The notes below the pieces were generated by a model. The model was not told the DNA's origin and searched no databases. It was given only the letters and a program-made list of their open reading frames with translations. 64,000 nucleotides of DNA, from NCBI RefSeq assembly GCF_014655715.1, contig NZ_BNBM01000011.1, positions 124,001-188,000 of the forward strand, given 5' to 3'. Made by a program: the position numbers and the translations under genes. This document shows, in pieces, positions 1-7,758 of this stretch (the first letter of the stretch is position 1; every line of letters starts with the position of its first letter). This DNA is from Streptomyces lanatus (GTDB lineage: Bacteria > Actinomycetota > Actinomycetes > Streptomycetales > Streptomycetaceae).

Positions 1-33
1 CAGCAGTACTCCCACGAACCACGGCTTGCGCAT
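1..33 (-). CDS. Start of an unidentified gene cut by the window edge
   Basis: On the minus strand an ATG at position 33 opens a frame reading MRKPWFVGVLL before the window ends. A GGGAG ribosome-binding site lies about 7 bases upstream. The basic then hydrophobic start would fit a signal peptide or a first membrane helix, but eleven residues are too few to name the protein. It lies downstream of the 2-MIB methyltransferase on the same strand, about 120 bases away. Confidence 0.4.
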   Translation of the reverse strand, partial: MRKPWFVGVLL

Positions 34-151
34 ACGGCGACTCCCGCCCCGGAGACCGAAAACGGCTCCCCAGGCAAGCACGCCCGGGCGCAGGGCGGAA
101 GACCCGCGTCGGCCACGGAATGCCCATGGCCGACGCCGACTTGACGATTGG

Positions 152-1069
152 TCAGACGCGGTCCGCCGCGATCAGCAGATACTGGAAACTGCCGTTGCGG
201 TACGCGTTCAGGAACGTGTCCTCGATGCCCGTCACCAGGTGATCGGCCTCGCGGCGCAACTCCCAGTAGGGGATGGTCGCCTCGGTCAGGTCCTCGACGT
301 GCACCGGGACCAGCCGGTTGCGGGCCATGGCGCGGAAGTACTCCGAGCGCGGGTGGATGTCGCAGATGTAGTGCGCGTTGATGAGGGACACCTCGCGCGA
401 GGCCTGCCCGTAGGTGTCGTTGTAGCAGCCGGTGATCGTCACATAGCGACCGCCGCGGCGCAGCAGCCGGGCGTGCTCGGCGAACAGCAGGTCCAGCTCG
501 ACGTACATGGTGGACTCGTTGTTCCAGGAGGCGGCGTACGCCCCGGACTCAAGGCCGGTGTCCAGCATGTTCCGATGGTGGTAGCGCACCCGGTCGTCGA
601 TGCCCCGCTTACGGGCCTGCGCGTTGGCGAACTCGGCCTGCTTCTCGGAGATGGTGACCCCGTCGGCGTGGCAGCCGTAGCGCAGATTGGCCACGACACT
701 GCCGCCGCCGCGCCCGCAGCCGGCGTCGAAGACCCGGTCGGCGGGGGAGAGCGGACCGAGCCGCTCGGCGAGGAACTCGGCCTGGGCGTGCTCCAGCCGG
801 TGCAGTTCGGTGGTGATCCGCTCCCGGCGCAGCTCGGCGTCGGGCTCATCGAGCACGGAGCGGTCGGCGGCCCCGATGCCGTAGTGATGGTGGTACAGGT
901 CGTCGAGCTTTCCGAGTTCGAGGTTGACCGGGTTCTCCTCGGCGTTCCAGTAGTCCGCGACGCGGGTCTGGTACGTGGACTGGGTCGGCAGCGACACTTC
1001 GGCGGTGCCGGCTTCGGGGGCGATGGTCAACGGTGACTCCTCGGGTTGGTGCGTGTGACGTTCTGTCAT
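152..1069 (-). CDS. Geranyl diphosphate 2-C-methyltransferase (2-MIB pathway)
   Basis: This SAM-dependent enzyme of 305 residues methylates C2 of geranyl diphosphate, giving 2-methyl-GPP, the substrate of the neighbouring cyclase. The SAM-binding motif I is visible around residues 112-124 (VFDAGCGRGGG). The length and the ending (FLNAYRNGSFQYLLIAADRV) match the Streptomyces GPP methyltransferase family typified by SCO7701. The ATG at 1069 is chosen because it starts 11 bases after the cyclase stop; the longer open frame upstream overlaps the cyclase gene in another frame and is not coding. It is the last gene of the encapsulin-cyclase-methyltransferase operon. Identity is recognised from family knowledge; high confidence. 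Confidence 0.93.
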   Translation of the reverse strand: MTERHTHQPEESPLTIAPEAGTAEVSLPTQSTYQTRVADYWNAEENPVNLELGKLDDLYHHHYGIGAADRSVLDEPDAELRRERITTELHRLEHAQAEFLAERLGPLSPADRVFDAGCGRGGGSVVANLRYGCHADGVTISEKQAEFANAQARKRGIDDRVRYHHRNMLDTGLESGAYAASWNNESTMYVELDLLFAEHARLLRRGGRYVTITGCYNDTYGQASREVSLINAHYICDIHPRSEYFRAMARNRLVPVHVEDLTEATIPYWELRREADHLVTGIEDTFLNAYRNGSFQYLLIAADRV

Positions 1070-1080
1070 TCGACGGCGCT

Positions 1081-2139
1081 CTACCAGTAGTTGGGCAGGT
1101 GATAGCGGTGGGTGTTGGTGGCGTGCCACTCGTGGTTGCCGGCCACCCAGTCGGACAGACCCTGGGCGTAGCGCTCGATGAGCGGTGAGGTGGCGGCGAG
1201 CAGCGCGGACTCCTCCTCGAACGCCTCCATGATCCGGTTGTGGATCTCGACGGCCTTCAGATAGGCGGCCTTGAGACCACAGCGCTCGTTGCGGGCGATG
1301 ACCTGCGGCAGGTTCAGATGGTCGGGGTCGCCGGCCAGTTCCTTGGTGAAGGAGTACAGGTCGTTGACGATCGTGGTGGCGTTGCAGGCGAGCGCCGTGA
1401 TCCGCTGGATCTCGGGGCGGGCGTACAGCGCCTCGGGCAGTTCGTAGCCGTCGATGGCGTCCACGATCGACAGACAGGGCCGGAAGTTGTTGAACTGCCG
1501 CATCACCAGGTACTCCCAGACGTGCGGGACGTACCGGGTCTCGCTCCAGGCACCCTCGGCGAGATAGCCCAGGTGCAGCCGGGCCAGGTCGTGCACCAGG
1601 CGGTCGGTCTGGCTGGGCGTGGCGACGGCGGCGTAGTCCTTCAGCGCCCAGTGGTACGAGCGCAGCGGGCCGTCCCCCTGCATGCCGTGCGCCCACTGCT
1701 CCTGGTACTCCGGTGGGCCGTGGAACGGGTCGAGGGCCGACTGGGCCATGATCAGCCGCCCGCCCAGGCCGCTGCGCGAGGCGCCCCGGCCCTCGTCCTC
1801 CTCGCAGTAGCAGGAGTCCACGATGTTCTCGGCCAGCAGCAGCTTCCCGGCCGCCGTCAGACGCTCCAGGTCGGCCCCGGCCGGATGCTGGAGCACCACC
1901 GCCCGGCCGAACTGGAACCCGGAGAAGTCCCCCGACCAGGCCGGCGGGAACAGATCCAGGTCGCGGGCCCACTCCTCCAGCCTGCGGTCGACCTCCGCGG
2001 CCTTCTCGGGGTCGGCGGGGGCGACCTGCCGGTACTTGAGCCCCGGGATCGCACCGCCGCGCCGGGCCTTGAGACTGCGGGCGAGGTTCGGCGGTCCGGG
2101 CAGGGACGGCGAGGAGGGGGTCGTACTCATCTCAGACAC
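1081..2139 (-). CDS. 2-methylisoborneol synthase, encapsulin cargo terpene cyclase
   Basis: Class I terpene cyclase of 352 residues that converts 2-methyl-GPP to the earthy odorant 2-methylisoborneol. The second metal site is intact (N259-D260-LYS-F-T-K-E). The first site reads D108-S-C-Y-C-E-E-D, whereas the S. coelicolor enzyme SCO7700 has DDCYCED, so the second aspartate is serine here. The N-terminal 40 residues are Pro/Ser/Arg-rich and probably disordered (SLPGPPNLARSLKARRGG). They are shorter than in SCO7700, which is about 440 residues. In family 2B systems such an N-terminal tail directs loading into the encapsulin shell. The gene starts 7 bases after the encapsulin stop, so translation is probably coupled. 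An alternative start is the ATG three codons in (2130). Confidence 0.94.
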   Translation of the reverse strand: MSEMSTTPSSPSLPGPPNLARSLKARRGGAIPGLKYRQVAPADPEKAAEVDRRLEEWARDLDLFPPAWSGDFSGFQFGRAVVLQHPAGADLERLTAAGKLLLAENIVDSCYCEEDEGRGASRSGLGGRLIMAQSALDPFHGPPEYQEQWAHGMQGDGPLRSYHWALKDYAAVATPSQTDRLVHDLARLHLGYLAEGAWSETRYVPHVWEYLVMRQFNNFRPCLSIVDAIDGYELPEALYARPEIQRITALACNATTIVNDLYSFTKELAGDPDHLNLPQVIARNERCGLKAAYLKAVEIHNRIMEAFEEESALLAATSPLIERYAQGLSDWVAGNHEWHATNTHRYHLPNYW

Positions 2140-2146
2140 CGCGCGA

Positions 2147-3580
2147 TCACTCAGGGGTCCGGCCGATCTGGGCGTTCTCGAGGATCCCCACCGCGTCGGG
2201 GACGAGGATCGCCATCGAGTAGTAGGCGGTGACGAGATAGCGGATGATCGAGTTGGCGTCGATGCCCATGAACCGCACGTTCAGACCCGGCTGGTGCTCG
2301 TCCGGGATGCCGGTCTGATACAGCCCGATGGCGCCCTGGTCGCCCTCACCGGTGCGCAGCGCGATGATGCTGGAGGTGTGCTGCGGGCTGACCGGGATCT
2401 TGTTGCACGGGAAGATCGGGACACCGCGCCAGGCGGGGATCTCATGCCCGTCGACGCTCGCCGTGCCGGGCACCAGGCCACGCCGGTTGCACTGCCGGAA
2501 GAACGCGGCGATCGCCTTCGGATGGGCGATGAACAGCTTGGTCTTGCGCCGCATCGACAGCAGCTCGTCCATGTCGTCCGGGGTCGGCGGCCCGGTGAAG
2601 GTGCTGATCCGCTGCCCGTAGTCGGCGCTGTGCAGCAGCCCGAACTCCCGGTTGTTGACCAGCTCCCACTCCTGGCGCTCGCGGATCTCCTCGACCGTCA
2701 GCCGCAACTGCTGCTCGGTCTGGTTCATCGGGTTGTTGTAGAGGTCCGCGACCCTGGTGTGGACCCGCAGCACGGTCTGGGTGAGCGACAACTCGTACTC
2801 GCGCGGGGAGAGTTCGTAGTCGACGAACCCGCCGTCGATGGTCGGCTCCCCGACATGGCCCGCCTGCACCGGGACATCGGCCTCGCCCTTGCGGTTCATG
2901 GGCAGCCGCTGCTGTTCGGCGTAGGCCGCCAGATGCGCGGCGAGCGACGGCGACCGGTCGGTGAACTCCTGGACCACGGTCCAGGGCAGCACAAGGAGCA
3001 CACCGGAGGTCTCGGCCCGCACCGAGCTCAGCCACAGCGGGTCGGGCTGGCCGATGGCCTCGTCGCCGATCTGGTCGCCGTCGGTGACGACGCCGAGGAT
3101 CTCCTCCTCGCCGTACTTGCCCTCGGTGAAGCGGGTGAACCGGCCGTGTACGACGAGATAGGCCTCCTGGACCGGCTGCCCGGCCTCGACGAGCACCTGG
3201 CCGGCGCGGATCTCACGCACCCGGAACCGGGTGGCGACCTCTTTCAGGACGTCCAGGTCGGAGTAGCCGCGCAGCGCCGGCAGTTCGGTGAGCGTCTGGG
3301 GGATGACCCTGATGTCGTCCGCGCCGTTCTGGTCGAACTGCACCCGGCCGCGGCCCACGCGCAGCTGCAGACGCCGGTTGACGCGGTAGGTGCCGCCCTT
3401 GACATCCACCCACGGCAGCATCTTCAGCAGCCATCGCGAGGAGATGGCCTGCATCTGGGGTTCGGACTTGGTGGTGGTGGTGAGCTGGCGCGCGGCCTGG
3501 GTGCTGAGACTCGTGAGTGCGTCGGGTGTGGGGGCGGGGTCGTCGGCGGCGGGTCCGGTTGCACTCTCGGGTACGGTCAC
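2147..3580 (-). CDS. eshA: Family 2B encapsulin shell protein with cNMP-binding domain (EshA type)
   Basis: A 477-residue protein of the EshA/SrpI-like group. After a disordered N-terminus (about residues 1-40) come N-terminal shell elements, a cyclic-nucleotide-binding-like insertion (about 95-215, with VVHGRFTRF and GDQIGDEAIG), and an HK97-like shell core to the C-terminus. Such proteins are often auto-annotated as Crp/Fnr regulators, but no helix-turn-helix follows the cNMP domain. Family 2B encapsulins assemble icosahedral compartments, and those encoded beside 2-MIB synthase are known to enclose that cyclase. The S. coelicolor relative in the same context is SCO7699 (EshA), earlier linked to ppGpp and antibiotic production. 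The GTG start at 3580 is chosen for the AGGAGG five bases upstream. First gene of the operon. Confidence 0.93.
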   Translation of the reverse strand: MTVPESATGPAADDPAPTPDALTSLSTQAARQLTTTTKSEPQMQAISSRWLLKMLPWVDVKGGTYRVNRRLQLRVGRGRVQFDQNGADDIRVIPQTLTELPALRGYSDLDVLKEVATRFRVREIRAGQVLVEAGQPVQEAYLVVHGRFTRFTEGKYGEEEILGVVTDGDQIGDEAIGQPDPLWLSSVRAETSGVLLVLPWTVVQEFTDRSPSLAAHLAAYAEQQRLPMNRKGEADVPVQAGHVGEPTIDGGFVDYELSPREYELSLTQTVLRVHTRVADLYNNPMNQTEQQLRLTVEEIRERQEWELVNNREFGLLHSADYGQRISTFTGPPTPDDMDELLSMRRKTKLFIAHPKAIAAFFRQCNRRGLVPGTASVDGHEIPAWRGVPIFPCNKIPVSPQHTSSIIALRTGEGDQGAIGLYQTGIPDEHQPGLNVRFMGIDANSIIRYLVTAYYSMAILVPDAVGILENAQIGRTPE

Positions 3581-3872
3581 TATCCCCTCCTGGAGGGTGG
3601 TCAGGGGTGAGCGGAGTGGTCGGTGACGACGGCAGCCTCTGGGCGCGATGACGGCGGCTCTGTGGCACGGATGGGCCGTACGCGTCGCAGGGACAAGCCA
3701 AACAGCGCCGGTGGTTTGCCCGGTACGGCGTGAAGGGGGCGGTTTCTTCACATGGGTGGTGCAAACCCTCGCCGGGGGCGGACGGCGCACGGAGCCGATC
3801 TTTCACGCCGGTGGTGATCGCCGGGACGGGCGGGCGTGAGTCGGTATCGTGCGCGCCCCAGCCCTACGCGGG
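3581..3872 (-). promoter_or_regulatory. Upstream region of the 2-MIB/encapsulin operon
   Basis: These 292 bases lie between the encapsulin start and the stop of the upstream alcohol dehydrogenase gene, and should carry the operon promoter. Two inverted repeats stand out: CAAAC-N10-GTTTG at 3699-3718 and GGTTT-N17-AAACC at 3741-3767. Both are built on a (G)GTTTG(C)-like half site. No convincing -10/-35 pair was found. The repeats could be operators, but no regulator is indicated by the neighbours. Confidence 0.4.
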
Positions 3873-4880
3873 TCAGGACAGGTCGTTCACCAGCACCGCA
3901 GCCCCGTCGAAGCGCCCCGCCGCGAGATCCCGCAGCGCCTCGTCCGCCCGCGACAGCGGATAAGTGTGCGTGGTGGCGTGTACGGAGTGCTCGGCGGCGA
4001 GCGCCAGGAACTCACGCCCGTCCTCGCGGGTGTTGGAGGTGACGCTGCGCACCTGCTTCTCATAGAAGAGGTCGCTCTCGTACGTCAGCGCCGGGACGTC
4101 GCTGAGGTGGATGCCGGCGATGGCCAGCGTGCCGCCCCGGTCGAGCGCCCGCAGCGCGACCGGCACCAGCTCCCCGGCCGGCGCGAACAGGATCGCGCTG
4201 TCCAGCGGCTCCGGCGGCAAGTCGTACGCGTCCCGCGCCGAGGCCGCCCCCAGATCGAGCGCCAGCTTCCGCGCCGCCGCCCCGCGTGTGAGGACGTGCA
4301 CGGTGGCACCCTCGGCCAGCGCCACCTGCGCGCACAGATGAGCGCTGCCGCCGAACCCGTACAGCCCGAGCCGTCCGCCCGCGGGCAGTGCCGAGCGGCG
4401 CAGCGCGCGATACCCGATGATCCCGGCGCACAGCAGCGGCGCGAGCGACACGTCGTCCGGCCCGTCAGGCAGCCGGTAGGCGAACGCGGCCGGCACGGTC
4501 GTGTACTCGGCGTACCCGCCGTCGGCGTCCCAGCCGGTGTACGACGAGCCGGGGCACAGGTTCTCCGACCCACGCACGCAGTAGCGGCACGTCCCGTCGG
4601 TCCACCGCAGCCACGCCACCCCCACCCGCTCCCCGCCGCCGAAGCCACGCACCGCCGCCCCGACCCCGGCCACCTCCCCGACCACCTCGTGCCCCGGCGT
4701 CACCCCCGCCCGGTGCACCGGCAGATCCCCCTCGACGACATGCAGATCCGTACGGCACACCCCGCACGCCCGCACCCGCACCAGCAGCTCGTCGTCCGCG
4801 GGCACCGGCACCGGCCTGTCCACCAGCCGCAGCGCCCCCGCCCCGGCCACCGACCACGCCCGCATCGTCCCGTCCGCCAT
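3873..4880 (-). CDS. Zinc-dependent alcohol dehydrogenase family protein
   Basis: Medium-chain dehydrogenase/reductase of about 335 residues. The catalytic zinc site is seen as GVCRTDLH and GHEVVG. The structural zinc loop is reduced to CRYC plus a later Cys (ENLC), in the AdhP/YogA style. The Rossmann segment GLYGFGGSAHLCAQVALAEGA supports NAD(P) binding. It probably oxidises alcohols or reduces aldehydes; the substrate cannot be read from the sequence. An internal ATG at 4865 (MRAWSVAG) is an equally plausible start, because neither has a strong ribosome-binding site. It lies upstream of the 2-MIB operon on the same strand but 292 bases away, so it is probably a separate unit. Confidence 0.85.
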   Translation of the reverse strand: MADGTMRAWSVAGAGALRLVDRPVPVPADDELLVRVRACGVCRTDLHVVEGDLPVHRAGVTPGHEVVGEVAGVGAAVRGFGGGERVGVAWLRWTDGTCRYCVRGSENLCPGSSYTGWDADGGYAEYTTVPAAFAYRLPDGPDDVSLAPLLCAGIIGYRALRRSALPAGGRLGLYGFGGSAHLCAQVALAEGATVHVLTRGAAARKLALDLGAASARDAYDLPPEPLDSAILFAPAGELVPVALRALDRGGTLAIAGIHLSDVPALTYESDLFYEKQVRSVTSNTREDGREFLALAAEHSVHATTHTYPLSRADEALRDLAAGRFDGAAVLVNDLS

Positions 4881-5014
4881 CCCGAGCCCCGTCCGCCGTC
4901 CGGCCCCCGCCTTCCCAGTCTGGAACGGAACCCGGCATTCGGCGCGCGACCCGACGGCCCGGTGACTAGCGTAAGAATCCGGACAACTCACCGATCCGGG
5001 AGAGGGCCGCAGTC

Positions 5015-5812
5015 ATGGCCGTGAAACCTGAGGGAACCCCGATCTGGGCCGACGCGATGTTCAGCGACATCGAGGGGGCCAAGAACTTCTACGGAGACGT
5101 CCTGGGCTGGACGTTCGGCGAGCAGGCGTCGGAGTACGGCAACTACACGCAGGCCTACGCGAACGACAAGGCCGCCGCCGCGGTCGTCCCGCCCATGCCG
5201 GGCCAGGAGGGTCAGTCGCAGTGGTGCCTCTACCTCGCCACCGCCGACGTGAACGCCACCGCCGCCAAGATCCGTGAGAACGGTGGCGAGATCCTGATGG
5301 AGCCGATGGCGGTCGGCGACTTCGGCAGCATGTGCCTGGCCCGCGAGCCCAGCGGAGCCGTCTTCGGCCTGTGGCAGGCCGGCACCCACGAGGGCTTCGA
5401 GGCGCCGGCGGAGGAGCCGGGCGCCTACTGCTGGGGCGAGGTCTTCACCCGCGAGCGGGAGAAGGCGGACACCTTCTTCCCGGCGGTCTTCGGCTACCGC
5501 TCGAAGCAGATGGAGGACGACGCGGTCGACTTCCGGATCTACTCGATCGGCGAGGACATGGTGCTCGGCCGGATGCAGATGACCGACGAGTTCCCGCCCG
5601 AGGTCCCCTCCTACATCAACCTCTACTTCTCCGTCGAGAACTGCGACGACGCCGTGGCCCGCGCCACCAAGCAGGGCGCCATCCTGCGCTTCGGCCCGAT
5701 GACCTCGCCGTTCGGCCGGTTCGCCGCGCTCAGCGACCCACAGGGCGCCAACTTCTCGGTGATCGACGTCACCACCACCGAGGGCGAGATGCCGAAGACG
5801 ACGGAGGTATAG
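5015..5812 (+). CDS. VOC (glyoxalase-fold) family protein, two-domain
   Basis: A 265-residue protein with two glyoxalase/bleomycin-resistance-type modules. The first is near residues 5-120 (PIWADAMFSDIEGAKNFYGD) and the second near 135-255 (YCWGEVFTREREKADTFFPA). This tandem layout is that of the actinobacterial CFP30B-like VOC proteins. The metal ligands of true glyoxalase I are not obvious, and the substrate is unknown. A GGGAGAGGG ribosome-binding site precedes the ATG. The gene diverges from the alcohol dehydrogenase across about 130 bases and is followed by a hairpin. Confidence 0.85.
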   Translation: MAVKPEGTPIWADAMFSDIEGAKNFYGDVLGWTFGEQASEYGNYTQAYANDKAAAAVVPPMPGQEGQSQWCLYLATADVNATAAKIRENGGEILMEPMAVGDFGSMCLAREPSGAVFGLWQAGTHEGFEAPAEEPGAYCWGEVFTREREKADTFFPAVFGYRSKQMEDDAVDFRIYSIGEDMVLGRMQMTDEFPPEVPSYINLYFSVENCDDAVARATKQGAILRFGPMTSPFGRFAALSDPQGANFSVIDVTTTEGEMPKTTEV

Positions 5813-5816
5813 GCAG

Positions 5817-5837
5817 CGGCGGGCGGACCGCCCGCCG
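5817..5837 (+). terminator. Perfect GC-rich inverted repeat after the VOC gene
   Basis: Ten-base perfect arms around a single central base (CGGCGGGCGG a CCGCCCGCCG) start 4 bases after the VOC stop. No T-run follows, as is usual in Streptomyces. It probably terminates the VOC transcript. It also lies just upstream of the RNase H start. Confidence 0.6.
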
Positions 5838-5858
5838 GCCCATGGCATGATCGGGCAC

Positions 5859-6539
5859 ATGCTTGAACGAGTTGTGGCCGCGTGCGACGGGGCTTCCAAG
5901 GGAAACCCCGGGCCGGCGGGCTGGGCCTGGGTGGTGGCGGACGAGTCGGAGACCCCCGTGCGCTGGGAGGCGGGAGCACTCGGCAAGGCCACCAACAACG
6001 TCGCGGAACTCACCGCCCTCGAGCGCCTGCTCGCCGCGACCGACCCCGGCGTACCGCTGGAGATCCGCATGGACTCGCAGTACGCCATGAAGGCCGTCAC
6101 CACCTGGCTTCCCGGCTGGAAGCGCAACGGCTGGAAGACGGCCGCCGGCAAGCCCGTGGCCAACCAGGACCTGGTCGTACGCATCGACGAACTGCTCGAC
6201 GGCCGCAAGGTCGAGTTCCGCTACGTACCCGCCCACCAGGTCGACGGCGACCCGCTCAACGACTTCGCCGACCGTGCCGCCAGCCAGGCCGCCGTCGTGC
6301 AGGAGTCCGCGGGCACCGAGCTCGGCTCACCGGAGCCCCCGCCCTCCCCGGACACCCCGCAGACCAAGGCCCCGCGCCGCAAGGCGGCGGCGTCCCGGAA
6401 GAACGGCAGCTCCTCGCGCACCATCAAGGCCAAGTTCCCCGGCCGGTGCGTGTGCGGCCGCGGCTATGCGGCGGGCGAGCCGATCGCCAAGAACGCCCAG
6501 GGCTGGGGCCACCCGGACTGCCGTACCGCCGAGGCCTGA
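5859..6539 (+). CDS. Ribonuclease H family protein with C-terminal Cys/His extension
   Basis: About 226 residues. The N-terminal RNase HI fold shows the four acidic catalytic positions: CDGASKGNPGPAG, NNVAELTAL, RMDSQYAM and NDFADRAAS. It should cleave RNA in RNA:DNA hybrids. After a Pro/Ala-rich linker, the last 45 residues carry CVCGRGY...HPDC, a probable zinc ribbon absent from classical RnhA. I place the start at the second ATG (5859, MLERVVAAC): a CATGAT -10-like hexamer ends 8 bases before it, suggesting a leaderless message. The first ATG (5847) lies within that promoter-like stretch. Confidence 0.87.
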   Translation: MLERVVAACDGASKGNPGPAGWAWVVADESETPVRWEAGALGKATNNVAELTALERLLAATDPGVPLEIRMDSQYAMKAVTTWLPGWKRNGWKTAAGKPVANQDLVVRIDELLDGRKVEFRYVPAHQVDGDPLNDFADRAASQAAVVQESAGTELGSPEPPPSPDTPQTKAPRRKAAASRKNGSSSRTIKAKFPGRCVCGRGYAAGEPIAKNAQGWGHPDCRTAEA

Positions 6540-6608
6540 CGACGAGGTGATTTCCTCGAACTGCTTCTGAGGAATCGGCGGCACGGGCACCGACTGGGCC
6601 GGGCAGCC

Positions 6609-6878
6609 CTACTCCCGGTGGGCGACCCAGGTGGCCTGGCTGGTCGGGGGGTTGAGGTCCCCGGTGAGCGTGCCGTCGATGTTCCCGCTGTTGCCTTCCC
6701 ACGAGGCGAATCCGGTGAAGGTGCCGTTGCTGCACCCCGACCGTGCCGCGTCCCGCCCCTCGAGGGCAGAAGCGTCCGCCGTGGAGACAGTGAAGGCCAG
6801 CACGGCTGCCACCGCCGCCCATGGGGGTACCGCCGAGGTGAGGCCGCAGTGGGGGTCAGCCGGAGTGCGACCGGGCAT
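6609..6878 (-). CDS. Small probable secreted protein downstream of melC2
   Basis: An 89-residue frame starting 21 bases after the tyrosinase stop. A hydrophobic stretch (PPWAAVAAVLAFTVSTADA) looks like a signal peptide. The mature part would be about 50 residues ending ASWEGNSGNIDGTLTGDLNPPTSQATWVAHRE. Nearly every third codon base is G or C over the stretch I checked, so it is likely coding. I do not recognise the family. Co-orientation with melC1-melC2 suggests co-transcription. It could instead be the remnant of a longer secreted protein. Confidence 0.5.
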   Translation of the reverse strand: MPGRTPADPHCGLTSAVPPWAAVAAVLAFTVSTADASALEGRDAARSGCSNGTFTGFASWEGNSGNIDGTLTGDLNPPTSQATWVAHRE

Positions 6879-6899
6879 GGCCGCATCGGCAACAGGCGC

Positions 6900-7724
6900 T
6901 CAGGCCGCGTCGAACGTGTAATGCGCGGTGTGGTCCAGCAGATCCGCGGGGCGCACGTCGTTCCACGGCTTCATCGTGTCGCCCAGATCGATCACATTCG
7001 GCGTCCCGGCCACCGGCACATACCCGGAGCCGGGGTGCCGTCTCTGCCAGTCGGCCCACAGCTTGTCGATGTAGGCGTGGTGCAGCCAGAACACCGGGTC
7101 GTTGGGTGACATGCCGGTCGCCATGTGCCCGCCCACCCACACATGCACCCGGTTGTGGAGATTGACGCCGCGCCAGCCTTCGAGGTGGTTGCGGAAACCG
7201 TCCGACGCGCTGTTCCACGGCGCCATGTCGTACGTCGGCATGGCCAGCACCGACTCCACCTCGGCCCGGGTCGGCAGCTCCCGTACGGCGGTGCCGAGCG
7301 AGCGGCGCAGATACGTGCGGCCGTCGACGCGCACGTTGATCGGCCAGTTGCCGGCCGAGGCGGCGAACGGCCCGTCCATCACCTGTCCGTCGCGGCTGCG
7401 CCCGGTGCCGCCGAGGAAGTCGGGCGCCCACAGTGAGGACCGTATCGAGCGGTCGGTGCCCCAGTCCCAGTACGGCAGCGAGACCGAGGCGTCCACCTCC
7501 TGCAAGGCGCGTTCGAAGTCGAGCAGGAATCTGCGGTGCCAGGGCAGGAACGACGGTGAACGGTGGCCGGTGCGCTCGCCGTTGTCGGTGTCGCCGACGA
7601 TGAAGGCGTTGTGCGTGGTGACGAACGAGTCGTAGCGGCCGAGGCGCTTCAACTCAAGGAGGGCGGCGACGAATCGGCGCTTCTCGTCGGCGGAAAGGGT
7701 GGCCTGGTTCTTGCGGACGGTCAT
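6900..7724 (-). CDS. melC2: Tyrosinase MelC2 (binuclear copper monophenol oxidase)
   Basis: A 274-residue enzyme that hydroxylates tyrosine and oxidises DOPA to the quinone that becomes melanin. All six copper ligands are present: CuA H38 (THNAF), H54 (GHRSP) and H63 (PWHRRF); CuB H190 and H194 (LHNRVHVW) and H216 (WLHHAYID). Length and ligand positions match Streptomyces MelC2. It has no signal peptide; it is carried out of the cell with MelC1, which also delivers copper. The ATG at 7724 gives the usual MTVRKNQATL start. It lies 34 bases downstream of melC1 in the standard melC operon. Confidence 0.97.
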   Translation of the reverse strand: MTVRKNQATLSADEKRRFVAALLELKRLGRYDSFVTTHNAFIVGDTDNGERTGHRSPSFLPWHRRFLLDFERALQEVDASVSLPYWDWGTDRSIRSSLWAPDFLGGTGRSRDGQVMDGPFAASAGNWPINVRVDGRTYLRRSLGTAVRELPTRAEVESVLAMPTYDMAPWNSASDGFRNHLEGWRGVNLHNRVHVWVGGHMATGMSPNDPVFWLHHAYIDKLWADWQRRHPGSGYVPVAGTPNVIDLGDTMKPWNDVRPADLLDHTAHYTFDAA

Positions 7725-7758
7725 GGTCGCGGGTGCTCCGAAGTGCTGGTGGGGTGGG

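Noticed and set aside
2147..3580. Reading the encapsulin gene as a Crp/Fnr transcription factor
   Set aside because: The cNMP-like insertion is followed by a shell-type core and not by a helix-turn-helix; the length and operon context fit family 2B encapsulins.
1240..3610. Long plus-strand reading frames across the 2-MIB operon
   Set aside because: They are antisense to recognised genes, repetitive in composition and without ribosome-binding sites or known domains. High GC content opens such frames throughout the window.
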